Positions 21,279 through 30,231 are shown, counted from the stretch's first letter. The stretch is DNA of 37,015 nt from Clostridia bacterium (GCA_900752335.1 CAADUZ010000027.1:1-37015); one strand, 5' to 3'. Notes: generated by a model from the letters alone, not told the origin. A program made the numbers and translations.

Positions 21279-22979
21279 TTAATTTTCTTCATCTGTTACT
21301 CTTACATAAAATACAAAATTATCGTCTGAATATAGCTTTTTGTAATGCTCGCTATCTCTTGATAAGAACATATTTAATTTTGAATTTTTCCTAATTAATA
21401 CATGTGTAATATCATATTTTTTAAATGTATTTTCATAATATGTAGAAATATTAGTTGTATTTATATAATCTGAAAATATGTTGTTTCCTTCATATTCTCC
21501 ATCTTCGTTTTTGCTTCCATTAAATTCTGGTGTATATAAATCTGCTCTTGAATCTATAAATACTGGTATTCCTCTATACAATAGGTAGCTACCATAGTTA
21601 TATTCGTTAAATATTCGCATATTTTCTATATCAACATTTTCTAGTATATAGTCACATGCTTCTACTGGATAAGAGCTTGTACTTACTATTGGGCTATTAA
21701 TTTTTCCTTTATACATTGTTGCACACACTATTATTGTAAGTAAAATAGTTATAATTTTGCCCAAAATTGAAGTTATGGCTTTTATAGCTTGTTCTGTTCC
21801 ACCTTTATCATATTTATCTATTAGAGCAACTAGCAATTTTGCAAATACAAAGCTTCCCACTAAAACAAATAACGATACCTGTCTTCTAGACATAAATGCC
21901 ATAAGAGTAAGCCCTGCTATCATAAATAAATCTCTTAATTTTATTTTTGTGTCTGTAAACATTAAGATTAATAGGAACAATACAATTACTGTCATTGTTT
22001 TTAGGTCGTTTATTAGTGTCAATGGTAAATGCTCACTTATATTGCTCATTGTGTTGCCTTCCATTGTTTTTATTAAATATGTATATGGAGCATCTCCAAC
22101 TGGTGTAAGTAGCCCTGTAAAAATACATATAATCATTACTATAATTAAATATTTAATGTTACTATTTTTCTTAAATATTACTTTATATGGGTGCTCTTGT
22201 CTTTCTTTTCTCTTCGTTTCTGCTTTTTCGCTTATTTTTTGTAATATTTCTACTTTTTCTGTTAGTTTAGCTATTTTTTCTTTATTTTTATCTGCATCTT
22301 TTAAGCTTAATTTTTGTAATTTCTTTTTAGTTCTTTTTATAGATAACTTGTAGTATATTCCTGATTCTGTAACAGCTGCTAATATGTATTCCACAATATA
22401 TGGTAAGTATAGTACAAAGTAGAATGGCCAAACTGCTAAATGTACATTAGCAATTATTATAGGTATAATTATTAGGTATACAATATATCTCTTCTTTTTG
22501 GTTTCTATAAACCTTTCTATAAATAAAATCGTTAATGCAAATAGTATGTATGTAACAAGTTGTGCTCTTGCTGCTATAAAATTCTTTAGCAAATACATTA
22601 CCCCTAGCGTAATAAAAAATGCTACTAATTGGTTTTTGCATACTTTGTTTAATGCATAATACATTATTACCCCTAGCGTAATAGATAAAATTGCAGTTGC
22701 AATATATATTGCCGTAAAGCCTCCTATTCCAACAGCTTCTCCCGCTTCATATACTAAATATGTTCCCAAGTCATAAAGCCAGTGTGGGTATGTATATGAT
22801 AAGTTTTCATGCCACGAAAATGGGTCTTTCATGTCTATTCCATTTTCTACAATATGCTCTCCTATTGCTATAGTATAATATGTATCGTTTTGTAATGTTT
22901 TTGGTGTTAAAACAAAACTAAAAAGAACTATAACGAATATAGCAAGTACATTAAATTTCATTTTTGTTTTTTTATCCAT
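21279..22979 (-). CDS. polytopic membrane protein, glycosyltransferase-C-like
   Basis: A 566-residue protein with about 10-12 predicted membrane helices and a charged cytoplasmic loop around residues 215-265 (KRTKKKLQKLSLKDADKNKEK). The first outer loop (NDTYYTIAIGEHIVENGIDM, then DPFSWHENLSYTYPHWLYDLG) looks like the acidic first loop of GT-C glycosyltransferases. The soluble C-terminal end (about 450-560) contains NVDIENMRIFNEYNYGSYLLYRGIPVFIDSRAD. It may act on lipid-linked sugars at the envelope. This is a fold-level guess; relatives in clostridia are mostly labelled hypothetical. The start ATG has only a weak GGAAA site. Confidence 0.6.
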   Translation of the reverse strand: MDKKTKMKFNVLAIFVIVLFSFVLTPKTLQNDTYYTIAIGEHIVENGIDMKDPFSWHENLSYTYPHWLYDLGTYLVYEAGEAVGIGGFTAIYIATAILSITLGVIMYYALNKVCKNQLVAFFITLGVMYLLKNFIAARAQLVTYILFALTILFIERFIETKKKRYIVYLIIIPIIIANVHLAVWPFYFVLYLPYIVEYILAAVTESGIYYKLSIKRTKKKLQKLSLKDADKNKEKIAKLTEKVEILQKISEKAETKRKERQEHPYKVIFKKNSNIKYLIIVMIICIFTGLLTPVGDAPYTYLIKTMEGNTMSNISEHLPLTLINDLKTMTVIVLFLLILMFTDTKIKLRDLFMIAGLTLMAFMSRRQVSLFVLVGSFVFAKLLVALIDKYDKGGTEQAIKAITSILGKIITILLTIIVCATMYKGKINSPIVSTSSYPVEACDYILENVDIENMRIFNEYNYGSYLLYRGIPVFIDSRADLYTPEFNGSKNEDGEYEGNNIFSDYINTTNISTYYENTFKKYDITHVLIRKNSKLNMFLSRDSEHYKKLYSDDNFVFYVRVTDEEN

Positions 22980-23008
22980 CTTTATTTTCCAAGCCTTTCT
23001 TTTATAAT

Positions 23009-23747
23009 CTAAATATTAAATTCTGCATATATTATGCTATGGTCAGATTTTTGCATAGAATCTATTGTTTCATATTTTAAAAGTTCTATATTATTAGAGT
23101 AAAATATTGTATCTATACAACCTTGTCCCAATTTTGAAAACCATGTGTCTTCGTTATTTGGTAGCTGTTTTAATTTCTTTCCTAGTATGTTATATTCTTC
23201 ATACTCATTTCGTTTTTCGAAAGTATATTTTCCTTTACCAAGTCTAGTTACCCCGACATTAAAGTCGCCACCTATAATTATTATTTCGTTTTTATCTATT
23301 TTACTTATAATTCTATTTAGCTCTTTACAAGCTAAAATCCTTTCATCTTCATATGTAGATAAATGAACTGAAAATAGGTTGATTTTCGCTGTTCCGTAAG
23401 GAAATCCTGTTACATAAAATTCCTCTTTGCTCGTGATTTAAATCAGTTAGTGGCATTAAGTAATTTACAGAAAAAGATATTGGAAATCTGCTAATTATTC
23501 CATCTCCATAATATCCATCTTCTAGCGTAATATTACTTTCCATAGAACAATATGGCAAATAAACCTTTTTGCTAAATTCTCGTATTTGGTTTCTCTCTCC
23601 TGCTCTTTTTGTATACATGTCTATCTCTTGCAAAAATACAATATCTGGTTTATATGTATTTACAAGTTCTGCTTGTCTTTCTATATCTATTATTCCATCT
23701 AGTCCTTTACCATGAGCTATGTTAAATGTAACAATTTTAATTAACAT
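23009..23747 (-). pseudogene. endonuclease/exonuclease/phosphatase family protein, frameshifted
   Basis: The N-terminal part (MLIKIVTFNIAHGKGLDG, VFLQEIDMYTKRAGERNQ) and the C-terminal part (NLFSVHLSTYEDERI, GGDFNVGVTRLGKG, SDHSIIYAEFNI) together make a complete Mg-dependent phosphodiesterase-fold enzyme of about 245 residues. Asn, Glu, Asp and the final SDH motif are all present. They lie in different frames. Deleting one A in GGAATTTT (near 23420) gives EQRGFYVTGFPYGTAKINLF and joins them. Start is the ATG at 23747, 9 nt after GGAG. Substrate unknown. All motifs are intact, so the lesion is recent or a sequencing error. Confidence 0.82.
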
Positions 23748-23790
23748 TAAACCCAACTCCTATATATTTTACTACGCGTCTATTATATCA

Positions 23791-23819
23791 AAAAAGGACT
23801 TTTAAATAAAGTCCTTTTT
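23791..23819. terminator. terminator after tsf
   Basis: An 11-bp stem AAAAAGGACTT/AAGTCCTTTTT with a 7-nt loop and T-runs on both sides. It ends the rpsB-tsf transcript. A TATAAT just beyond (minus) may start the next gene. Confidence 0.85.
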
Positions 23820-23844
23820 GATTTATTGTGTAAATTTATTGTAA

Positions 23845-24726
23845 TTATCCTTTTATTTGTTTTGCAACTTCTTCAGCAAAGTTTTCTTCTCTTTTTTCTA
23901 GTCCTTCACCTTTTTCGAATCTTGCAAATCTTACTATTTTAGCACCTTTTGATTCTACTAATTTTCCAATTTTTATATCTGGATCTTTAACGAATTCTTG
24001 CTCTACTAAACATACTTCGCTATAGAATTTGTTTATTCTACCTTGAACTACTTTTTCAGCTATTTCGGCAGGTTTTCCTTCATTCATAGCTTGAGCTTTT
24101 AATATTTCCATTTCTTTTGCAAGTCTGTCTGCTGGAACTGATGCTCTATCTAAAAACTCTGGTCTTGCTGCAGCTATTTGCATACAAATATCTTTTGCAA
24201 GTTCTGGTGTTCCATTTTCCATTTCAACAAGTACTGCTATTTTTCCATCTCCATGTATATAGCTTTCTAGTAAGTTATTTGTTTCGAATCTAACAAATCT
24301 TCTTATTGACATATTTTCACCTATTGTAGCTATTTTATTTGTTAATACTTCGCTAACTGTTTTATCGCTTTCTCTTATTGATTTTTGGTTTAATAAAGCT
24401 TCAACGTCTGCTGGGTTTTCTTTAGCAACTTGTTCAGCTACGTCTTTAACAAAGCTTCTAAATTCTTCGTTTTTAGCAACAAAGTCTGTTTCAGCATTTA
24501 CTTCAACAACAACTCCAACTTTTCCATCTTCTGAAATATATGTTTCAACTAAACCTTCAGCTGCTATTCTGTCTGATTTTTTAGCTGCTTTTGTAATTCC
24601 TCTTTCACGTAAAAGTTCTATTGCTTTTTCTTCATCTCCATTAGTTTCTGTTAAAACTTTTTTGCAGTCCATCATACCTGCACCTGTTTTTTCTCTTAAT
24701 TCTTTAACTTGACTTGCTGTAATCAT
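23845..24726 (-). CDS. tsf: translation elongation factor Ts
   Basis: A 293-residue GDP/GTP exchange factor for EF-Tu. The N-terminal UBA-like domain MITASQVKELREKTGAGMMD is diagnostic, and NAETDFVAKNEEF is the conserved core contacting EF-Tu. Length fits the bacterial family. It lies 82 bp downstream of rpsB with an intercistronic hairpin, the usual rpsB-tsf arrangement. AAAGGAGG precedes the ATG. Confidence 0.97.
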   Translation of the reverse strand: MITASQVKELREKTGAGMMDCKKVLTETNGDEEKAIELLRERGITKAAKKSDRIAAEGLVETYISEDGKVGVVVEVNAETDFVAKNEEFRSFVKDVAEQVAKENPADVEALLNQKSIRESDKTVSEVLTNKIATIGENMSIRRFVRFETNNLLESYIHGDGKIAVLVEMENGTPELAKDICMQIAAARPEFLDRASVPADRLAKEMEILKAQAMNEGKPAEIAEKVVQGRINKFYSEVCLVEQEFVKDPDIKIGKLVESKGAKIVRFARFEKGEGLEKREENFAEEVAKQIKG

Positions 24727-24752
24727 TTAAAAATCCTCCTTTATATTAAAAT

Positions 24753-24785
24753 AAGGAGATAGAGCAGATTAAAGCTCTCCTCCTT
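24753..24785 (-). promoter_or_regulatory. rpsB-tsf intercistronic hairpin
   Basis: The arms AAGGAG/CTCCTT and AGAGC/GCTCT form an interrupted stem without a T-run. It may act in mRNA processing, or in setting the tsf to rpsB ratio. Confidence 0.45.
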
Positions 24786-24808
24786 GTTTATTTACAATTA
24801 TATAAATT

Positions 24809-25648
24809 TTATTCTTCTACTTTTTCAGCTTTTTTTGCTTTTTTAGCAGGTTTTTCTTCTGCTTTTTCTTCAACTACTTCTTCAGAAGCTACAACTTCTT
24901 CTATACTTTCTGGTTCTGTTTCTGCTACTTCGTCTGCCATTTCTGTTTCAGCAGCTTCCATAGATTCACCTTGTCTTCCTTCTATAACTGCATTTGCCAT
25001 GCAATCTGCAATTAAAGCTACAGCTCTTATAGCATCGTCATTTCCTGGTATAGCATAGTCTACGTCTTCTGGGTTGCAGTTTGTATCTACTAATCCTATA
25101 ACTGGAATACCTAATTTTCTAGCTTCTAATATTCCTATTCTTTCTTTTTTAGGATCAACTATAAACATTACACCTGGAAGTTCTTTCATTTCTTTAATTC
25201 CACCAAGGTTCTTTTCTAGTTTTTCCATTTCTTTCTTTAAAAGAATAACTTCTTTTTTAGGTAGAACGTCGAAAGTTCCATCTTCTTGCATTCTTTCAAG
25301 TTCTGCTAATCTTTCAATTCTTTTTCTAATTGTTGTAAAGTTTGTTAATGTACCACCTAACCATCTTTGATTTACATAGTACATACCGCATTTTTCTGCA
25401 GCTTCTTTAACACAATCTTGTGCTTGTTTCTTTGTTCCAACAAATAGAACTGTTTTTCCTTCCTCTGCTTGCTCTTTTAAGAAAGCGTAAGCTTCATCTA
25501 ATTTTTTAGATGTTTTTTGTAAATCGATAATATGGATACCATTTCTAGCTTGGAATATGTATTCAGCCATTTTTGGTTCCCATCTTCTTGTTTGGTGTCC
25601 AAAATGTACACCTGCTTCTAGTAATTGTTTCATTGCAACTACTGCCAT
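24809..25648 (-). CDS. rpsB: 30S ribosomal protein S2
   Basis: A 279-residue small-subunit protein. MAVVAMKQLLEAGVHFGHQT is the family start, with GIHIIDLQKT and VIGLVDTNCNPEDVDYAIPGNDD further on. After the conserved body (about 230 residues) comes an acidic then Lys/Ala-rich tail of about 45 residues, longer than in Bacillus. The ATG at 25648 is 8 nt after AGGAGG; the open frame extends further upstream but has no site there. It heads the rpsB-tsf operon. Confidence 0.97.
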   Translation of the reverse strand: MAVVAMKQLLEAGVHFGHQTRRWEPKMAEYIFQARNGIHIIDLQKTSKKLDEAYAFLKEQAEEGKTVLFVGTKKQAQDCVKEAAEKCGMYYVNQRWLGGTLTNFTTIRKRIERLAELERMQEDGTFDVLPKKEVILLKKEMEKLEKNLGGIKEMKELPGVMFIVDPKKERIGILEARKLGIPVIGLVDTNCNPEDVDYAIPGNDDAIRAVALIADCMANAVIEGRQGESMEAAETEMADEVAETEPESIEEVVASEEVVEEKAEEKPAKKAKKAEKVEE

Positions 25649-25785
25649 TTTCAAATTCCTCCTTTTTTGTTTTACCTCCACAAAGCTTTAAGCATTTAAA
25701 AAGACTTGCTTTTGCATAAGAACTATATCTTATGTATTAAGACAAGCACTCCTCTTTAAACTAGCTTGTGTGTGTATTTTTAACG
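25649..25785 (-). promoter_or_regulatory. rpsB 5' leader
   Basis: About 140 nt between promoter and start. It contains CATAAGA/TCTTATG as an inner hairpin closed by CTTG/CAAG. Ribosomal protein S2 often controls its own mRNA through such a leader. A match to a named family is not claimed. Confidence 0.45.
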
Positions 25786-25791
25786 TATATA

Positions 25792-25820
25792 ATTATATCA
25801 GATATTTTGGCTAATTTCAA
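25792..25820 (-). promoter_or_regulatory. promoter of rpsB-tsf
   Basis: Minus-strand TTGAAA (25815-25820), a 17-nt spacer and TATAAT (25792-25797). Confidence 0.8.
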
Positions 25821-25962
25821 GGCTTTTTTGCAAATTTGATGCAGAAATTTACAAGAATTTTTGTAAAAATTTTTTATCCTTTTTTGTTTCTTTTTGTAAA
25901 AATATGTGATACAATATTTCTATAATTTTAATAGATAATATGTTTTATGGGAGTTGATATAT

Positions 25963-26202
25963 ATGCAATTTAATAAATGTAGTAGATGCGGTTGTTTCTT
26001 TGTAAGTAGTGGTGACGTTTGCCCTAATTGCCAGCCAAAGGATAATTTTGAAATGAGCAAATTAAAAAACTTTTTAGAAGAATCTGATATGAATTGCTCT
26101 ATGGAGAGTATTTCTTATGATACCGGAATTAGCATGAAAAATTTAAACAGATATTTTTCAAAAGATAGTTTTATAGATTACAAGCCAGATACGCAGTTAT
26201 AG
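25963..26202 (+). CDS. zinc-ribbon protein, YvyF/TIGR03826-like
   Basis: A 79-residue protein with a zinc knuckle pair CSRCGCFF and CPNC in residues 6-26, followed by a small helical domain (MNCSMESISYDTGISMKNLNRYF) that looks like a helix-turn-helix. The layout matches the flagellar-operon protein YvyF (TIGR03826), which has a ribbon plus a putative DNA-binding helix pair. No flagellar genes are near. ATG at 25963 follows GGGAG by 9 nt. It is a single gene with its own strong terminator. Confidence 0.6.
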   Translation: MQFNKCSRCGCFFVSSGDVCPNCQPKDNFEMSKLKNFLEESDMNCSMESISYDTGISMKNLNRYFSKDSFIDYKPDTQL

Positions 26203-26216
26203 GGATTAAAGTAAAT

Positions 26217-26267
26217 AAAAAACTATGAATATTAGAAATTTGTGTTCTAAAATTCATAGTTTTTTTG
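26217..26267. terminator. bidirectional terminator
   Basis: A long stem AAAAAACTATGAAT/ATTCATAGTTTTTT continues into TTAGAA/TTCTAA. It serves the zinc-ribbon gene (plus) and the pilin-like gene (minus). Confidence 0.85.
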
Positions 26268-26313
26268 TCTATTCATTTATATTTTTTACTTGTTTTATCT
26301 ACTACTTCTTCTA

Positions 26314-27480
26314 TCAGCTTTCAGGATTTATATAAAACTGGAGGCGGAAGGAAAGGTCGGGATTGCCATTGCTCGTATTGCTGCTACGATAAGCTGCATA
26401 GTAGGTGTTACTGTCGTAACGACCACCTCTAGGGACACAAGGACGGCTGCTGGAGAGGCTCGAGTACTCTGTTGTCCATTCATAGCAATTTCCTAATAAA
26501 TCATGAATATTAGAATAATTATCTGCTTCATATTCTCCTGTGTTTGTTTTACCACTACTACCTGTGTTTATATTTCCATAAGTACTATCTTTTGTTGTAG
26601 CTAATAAATAGCCCTCTTCATTTGTTTGACATATAAAGTTTAATGCTGTATCCCATGCATAACTACTTATAAGTTCACTTGTTACGTATTCATTTCCATT
26701 ATACATTAATTCTGCTTGTTGTTTTGCTTGGTCTCTTGTTATCCATACATAAGGATATTTATTTGCTTGCACTAATGGTGTTGTTAGTGGGTCTGTGATA
26801 TTTGTTCTTTCTGTTTCAGTTCCTGCTTCGTAACGCCCTATATAAAATCCTTTATTATTAGTTGCACTTGTTTTGAAAGTCTCTATCTGGTCTTTTGCTA
26901 CTGAATTTTCATTTCCTTCTCCATAGTAATATGAATCTATTAAGTCATCTCCATTTACTAGTGTTGAACCTGTACTTGTAAATGTTCTTCTACTTAATTC
27001 ATTTGTTAATTTTCCTGTAGAATTTATATTAGTTGATACATTATATTCTCCTACGGGTATCCACACAAATTGATTTCCACTATTGTCCTCTACTACTATT
27101 CCTTCTTCTACTTTTGTTCCACTATCTTCTGCTATATTAAAGCCTCCTGGAACTGTTACTTCATTATCTAAATCATCTGTTATTGTTGTTGTATCTTCAA
27201 ATGGTGTTCCACTTTCTTTTGCCTCTTCTACTTCACTTTTTTCTTCTTCTGGCGGAGTCGTTGTTCCTGTTCCAGCAAGCATACCATTTATGAACTCTTC
27301 TGCTCCTTTTAATTCGTCTTGCTCATCTTTTTGTGCTTGTTCTGTTAATTCTTTTCCTTCTTGTGCTCGCTGAATTAGCCCTCCTTCTCCAAATACCAAT
27401 GTTATTGTTACTGTTGCTAGGATTATTAGTATAATTATTGTTATTACTAACGCAATTAAGGTTATACCTTTTTCTTTCAT
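26314..27480 (-). CDS. second pilin-anchored protein with FGE-type lectin domain, probable remote DGR target
   Basis: A 388-residue protein with the same N-terminus as the DGR target at 2149-3129 (KEKGITLIALVIT, GEGGLIQRAQ, LTEQAQ): a prepilin-like leader, long helix and stalk. A Pro/Glu linker leads to a formylglycine-generating-enzyme/sulfatase-modifying C-terminal fold (FVWIPVGEYNV, GFYIGRYEAGTE, LLGNCYEWTTEYS, RFRL-type end), the classic C-type lectin scaffold of many DGR targets. The last 55 residues are full of Ser, Asn, Arg and Tyr at positions that are variable in such proteins. ATG follows AAGGAGG. Its promoter is at 27601-27629. It probably sits on the cell surface or a pilus-like fibre. 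Confidence 0.82.
   Translation of the reverse strand: MKEKGITLIALVITIIILIILATVTITLVFGEGGLIQRAQEGKELTEQAQKDEQDELKGAEEFINGMLAGTGTTTPPEEEKSEVEEAKESGTPFEDTTTITDDLDNEVTVPGGFNIAEDSGTKVEEGIVVEDNSGNQFVWIPVGEYNVSTNINSTGKLTNELSRRTFTSTGSTLVNGDDLIDSYYYGEGNENSVAKDQIETFKTSATNNKGFYIGRYEAGTETERTNITDPLTTPLVQANKYPYVWITRDQAKQQAELMYNGNEYVTSELISSYAWDTALNFICQTNEEGYLLATTKDSTYGNINTGSSGKTNTGEYEADNYSNIHDLLGNCYEWTTEYSSLSSSRPCVPRGGRYDSNTYYAAYRSSNTSNGNPDLSFRLQFYINPES
26341..26480 (-). repeat. orphan variable-repeat-like segment
   Basis: The 120 bases at 26341-26460 have 65 G+C, against 37 in 26521-26640 of the same gene. On the coding strand AGC, GGC, CGT, GAC and TAC codons alternate with fixed blocks such as CCTAGAGGTGGT and TCCTTCCGCCTCCAG. 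This is what an AAC-rich template leaves after adenine mutagenesis. The TR at 1319-1432 does not match it, so the template must be elsewhere. Confidence 0.6.
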
Positions 27481-27600
27481 TTTTCTTTTTCCTCCTTCAT
27501 ATGTACCTTTTTTAGTTTTGTCTTTTTTGTGATTTTTTATTCACATTTTTTGTTTGCATCTTTTTCGTATATTGTCGTAATATGCTTCTAGTGCATTTTA

Positions 27601-27629
27601 ATTTTACACCAGTGTTAATATTTTTGCAA
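27601..27629 (-). promoter_or_regulatory. promoter of the second pilin-like gene
   Basis: Minus-strand TTGCAA (27624-27629), a 17-nt spacer and TAAAAT (27601-27606), giving a leader of about 115 nt. No gene lies in 27481-27720. Confidence 0.6.
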
Positions 27630-27649
27630 TACTTTTTTAATTCTTGCAT

Positions 27650-27694
27650 AAAAAAACTTGGATAAAAGTTTTTATCTTCTTCCAAGTCTTTTTT
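27650..27694. terminator. terminator of the pdp operon
   Basis: A stem ACTTGGA/TCCAAGT with an inner GATAAA/TTTATC hairpin, and A- and T-runs on both sides. Confidence 0.8.
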
Positions 27695-27720
27695 GTTTTA
27701 GATATTTTCGCTTATTTATC

Positions 27721-29001
27721 CTATTCTACTACATATATCTCTTTTAATCTTCTTACCGCTTCTTCTCCTTTTTCCTTGTTGTTTGCATGTATATATGCTA
27801 CTATCTCGCCTTTTTTTACTTTATCTCCTACTTTTTTGTTTAGTACTATTCCAACTGCTGGGTCTATTTTATCTTCTTTTTGTATTCGTCCTCCACCTAA
27901 AAATACAGATAACTTTCCTATTTTTTCTGCTTTTAGCTGTCTTACTATTACTTCTTGTTTCGTTGTTTCTTCCATTCTTTTATCTAATGATACTGGCAAA
28001 ATATATTGTGCTTTTTCAAATTTGCTTGTGTCTTCTATGTATGATATATCTCCACTTTGATTTTGTACTAGTTCTTTAAATTTTGCTAATGCTTTTCCAT
28101 TTTGTATGTTTTCTAACATTTTCTTTTTGTTTTCTTCTAAATCATTTCCTTTTCCTGCAAGTTTTAACATACTAGCTCCTAATTCTAGTACTACTTCTTT
28201 TACGTCGTTTTGCATATTTCCTTTTAATGCTTCTATAGCTTCTATTACTTCTAATGTGTTTCCTATATTTTTTCCCAGTGGCTCTTCCATTGGCGTTAAT
28301 ATTGCAACTGTTTCTCTTCCTGCAAGTTTTCCTATTTCTATCATTTCATCTGCAAGTTCTTGTGCTTTTTCTTTTGTTTTCATAAAAGCACCGCTTCCAT
28401 ATGTTACATCTAGCACAATTTTATTTGCTCCCGCTGCTATTTTTTTACTCATTATGCTAGATGCTATAAGTGGGATACTTTCTGTTGTGCTTGTTGCATC
28501 TCTTAAAGCATATATTTTCTTATCTGCTGGTGCTAAATTCATGGTTTGCCCTATTAAACTAATTCCTATTTTCTTTACATTTTGTATAAATTCTTCTTCT
28601 GAAATGTTTGTTTTGTATCCCGGTATGCTTTCTAGTTTATCTATCGTTCCTCCTGTATATCCTAATCCTCTTCCTGACATTTTAGCCACAGGCACGCCAG
28701 TAGACGCTATAATTGGCATTAATATTAATGTTACTTTATCTCCCACGCCTCCTGTACTGTGCTTATCTACTACTGTTCCTAAACTCGATAAATCTAGTAT
28801 ATCTCCTGAATGTGCCATAGCAATAGTTAGGTTTAACGTTTCTTCTTTAGTCATACCATTTAAGTATATTGCCATAATTAATGCTGATGCTTGATAATCT
28901 GCAATATTTCCCTTGGTATATTCATTTACAAAGAAATTTATTTCTTCTTGGCTTAATTCTTTTTTATCTCTTTTTTTAGCAATTATCTCTTGTATATTCA
29001 A
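27721..29001 (-). CDS. pdp: pyrimidine-nucleoside/thymidine phosphorylase
   Basis: A 426-residue cytoplasmic enzyme that splits uridine or thymidine with phosphate into base and (deoxy)ribose-1-phosphate for salvage. Family features are the N-terminal helical domain (ALIMAIYLNGMTKEETLNLT), the phosphate-binding DKHSTGGVGDK and KMSGRGLGYTGGTIDKLESIPG. A lipoyl-like C-terminal domain ends in VAYIHANNKEK. Length is that of the homodimeric bacterial enzymes. The start is TTG at 29001 behind AAGGAA. It is the last gene of a three-gene unit with rnhB and a membrane protein (18-bp gap). Confidence 0.93.
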   Translation of the reverse strand: MNIQEIIAKKRDKKELSQEEINFFVNEYTKGNIADYQASALIMAIYLNGMTKEETLNLTIAMAHSGDILDLSSLGTVVDKHSTGGVGDKVTLILMPIIASTGVPVAKMSGRGLGYTGGTIDKLESIPGYKTNISEEEFIQNVKKIGISLIGQTMNLAPADKKIYALRDATSTTESIPLIASSIMSKKIAAGANKIVLDVTYGSGAFMKTKEKAQELADEMIEIGKLAGRETVAILTPMEEPLGKNIGNTLEVIEAIEALKGNMQNDVKEVVLELGASMLKLAGKGNDLEENKKKMLENIQNGKALAKFKELVQNQSGDISYIEDTSKFEKAQYILPVSLDKRMEETTKQEVIVRQLKAEKIGKLSVFLGGGRIQKEDKIDPAVGIVLNKKVGDKVKKGEIVAYIHANNKEKGEEAVRRLKEIYVVE

Positions 29002-29019
29002 GGTAATTCCTTCTTTCTT

Positions 29020-29682
29020 TTATTTTTCTACTATATTTTTTACAAAACTACGTCTATGTAATGGGCATAGTCCATATTCTTTTATTGCTGCGATATGGGC
29101 TGCTGTTCCATATCCTTTATGTTTTTCAAATCCATATACTGGGTATACTTCGTCCCACTCTCTCATTATTCTATCCCTGGTTACTTTGGCTATAATTGAG
29201 GCTGCTGCTATTGAATAGCTTTTACTATCTCCTTTTATTATTGACCTATATGGTATATGGTCTGTATCTATTTTAGTTAGAGCGTCTACTAATATTATTT
29301 CTGGTTTTTGGAAAGCTCTATTTTTTTCTTGTAAGTCTTTTTCTAGGTTTTTTATTGCTAAAGTTAAACCTTCTTTTGTTGCATTTAATATGTTTATCTT
29401 ATCTATTTCTTCTTGTGATATTATGCCTACACCATAGCCCAAGGCTTCGTTTGTTATTTCTTCATATAGTTTTTCTCTCTTTTTTTCTGATACTTTTTTA
29501 GAATCATTTACACCTTCTATCATAGAATCTCTTGGCATTACTACACATGCCACTACCACTGGTCCTGCTAATGGTCCACGTCCCGCTTCGTCTATTCCTG
29601 CTATACTTGTAGTTCCATTTTTATATAGTTCTTCTTCTATTTTCTTTATTTCTGTTAGTCTTTCTAATTCTTTTTCTTTCAT
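29020..29682 (-). CDS. rnhB: ribonuclease HII
   Basis: A 220-residue enzyme that cuts RNA in RNA-DNA hybrids and removes misincorporated ribonucleotides. GIDEAGRGPLAGPVVV (residues 24-39) carries the catalytic Asp-Glu pair. The second Asp is in ILVDAL, and SIAAASIIAKVTRDRIM with GFEKHKGYGTAAH completes the signature. Length is normal. The start is 9 bp after the stop of the upstream gene, so coupling is likely. Confidence 0.95.
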   Translation of the reverse strand: MKEKELERLTEIKKIEEELYKNGTTSIAGIDEAGRGPLAGPVVVACVVMPRDSMIEGVNDSKKVSEKKREKLYEEITNEALGYGVGIISQEEIDKINILNATKEGLTLAIKNLEKDLQEKNRAFQKPEIILVDALTKIDTDHIPYRSIIKGDSKSYSIAAASIIAKVTRDRIMREWDEVYPVYGFEKHKGYGTAAHIAAIKEYGLCPLHRRSFVKNIVEK

Positions 29683-29691
29683 TTCTACCTC

Positions 29692-30231
29692 TTATTTTTC
29701 CTCTTTATTTTGTTCTTCTGTTTTTGTATTATTCTCTTTGCTTTCTTTGTCTTCGTTATTTTCTTGTTCCATATCGGATAACTTGTATACTACATTTCCA
29801 TTTTCGTCTTCTATTCCATTTACATATATTATGTCGTTTTTCTTATAGTCTACTATGTAGTAGTCATCTATTGATATATTTTCTAATCCAAGTTCTTTTA
29901 GATTTTCATTGTCTAAATAGTAGTAATTGCTTTTTTTAGACTCTAAATCTATTATTTTATTGTCTATTAAATTCTGTAACTTCTCATCCTTCTCTTTGTC
30001 TGCGAGTTTAGTCCCAATATATTTTGCACCTTTTTCTTTTATTTCTACTTTTTGTGCTATTACTTCGGTTTTTCCTTGTATAGATAGCATATCTGTTTTT
30101 ATTGTTTCAAACTCTTCACTGCTATATTCTTTTGTAAATAGCTTTACTAGCGCAAATATTCCGGCAGCTATTATCGCTACTACTATTAATATTTTTATAT
30201 ATGTTATGATTAGGCTCTTTCTTTTTTTCAT
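29692..30231 (-). CDS. small single-pass membrane protein of unknown function
   Basis: A 179-residue protein: a short basic N-terminus, one membrane helix (about 8-30, IITYIKILIVVAIIAAGIFAL), then an external domain (SIQGKTEVIAQKVEIKEKGAKYIGTKL, a YYYLD and YYIVDY segment) and a very acidic, Lys/Glu/Asn-rich tail. No family recognised. The ATG at 30231 has GGGGAG 8 nt upstream; the longer frame to 30297 overlaps the promoter. It is first in the operon with rnhB and pdp. Confidence 0.75.
   Translation of the reverse strand: MKKRKSLIITYIKILIVVAIIAAGIFALVKLFTKEYSSEEFETIKTDMLSIQGKTEVIAQKVEIKEKGAKYIGTKLADKEKDEKLQNLIDNKIIDLESKKSNYYYLDNENLKELGLENISIDDYYIVDYKKNDIIYVNGIEDENGNVVYKLSDMEQENNEDKESKENNTKTEEQNKEEK

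Noticed and set aside
26314..27480. The TR at 1319-1432 as template for the second lectin-like gene
   Set aside because: The fixed blocks differ completely (YVRLS type against FRLQFY type). No shared 3' initiation block exists.
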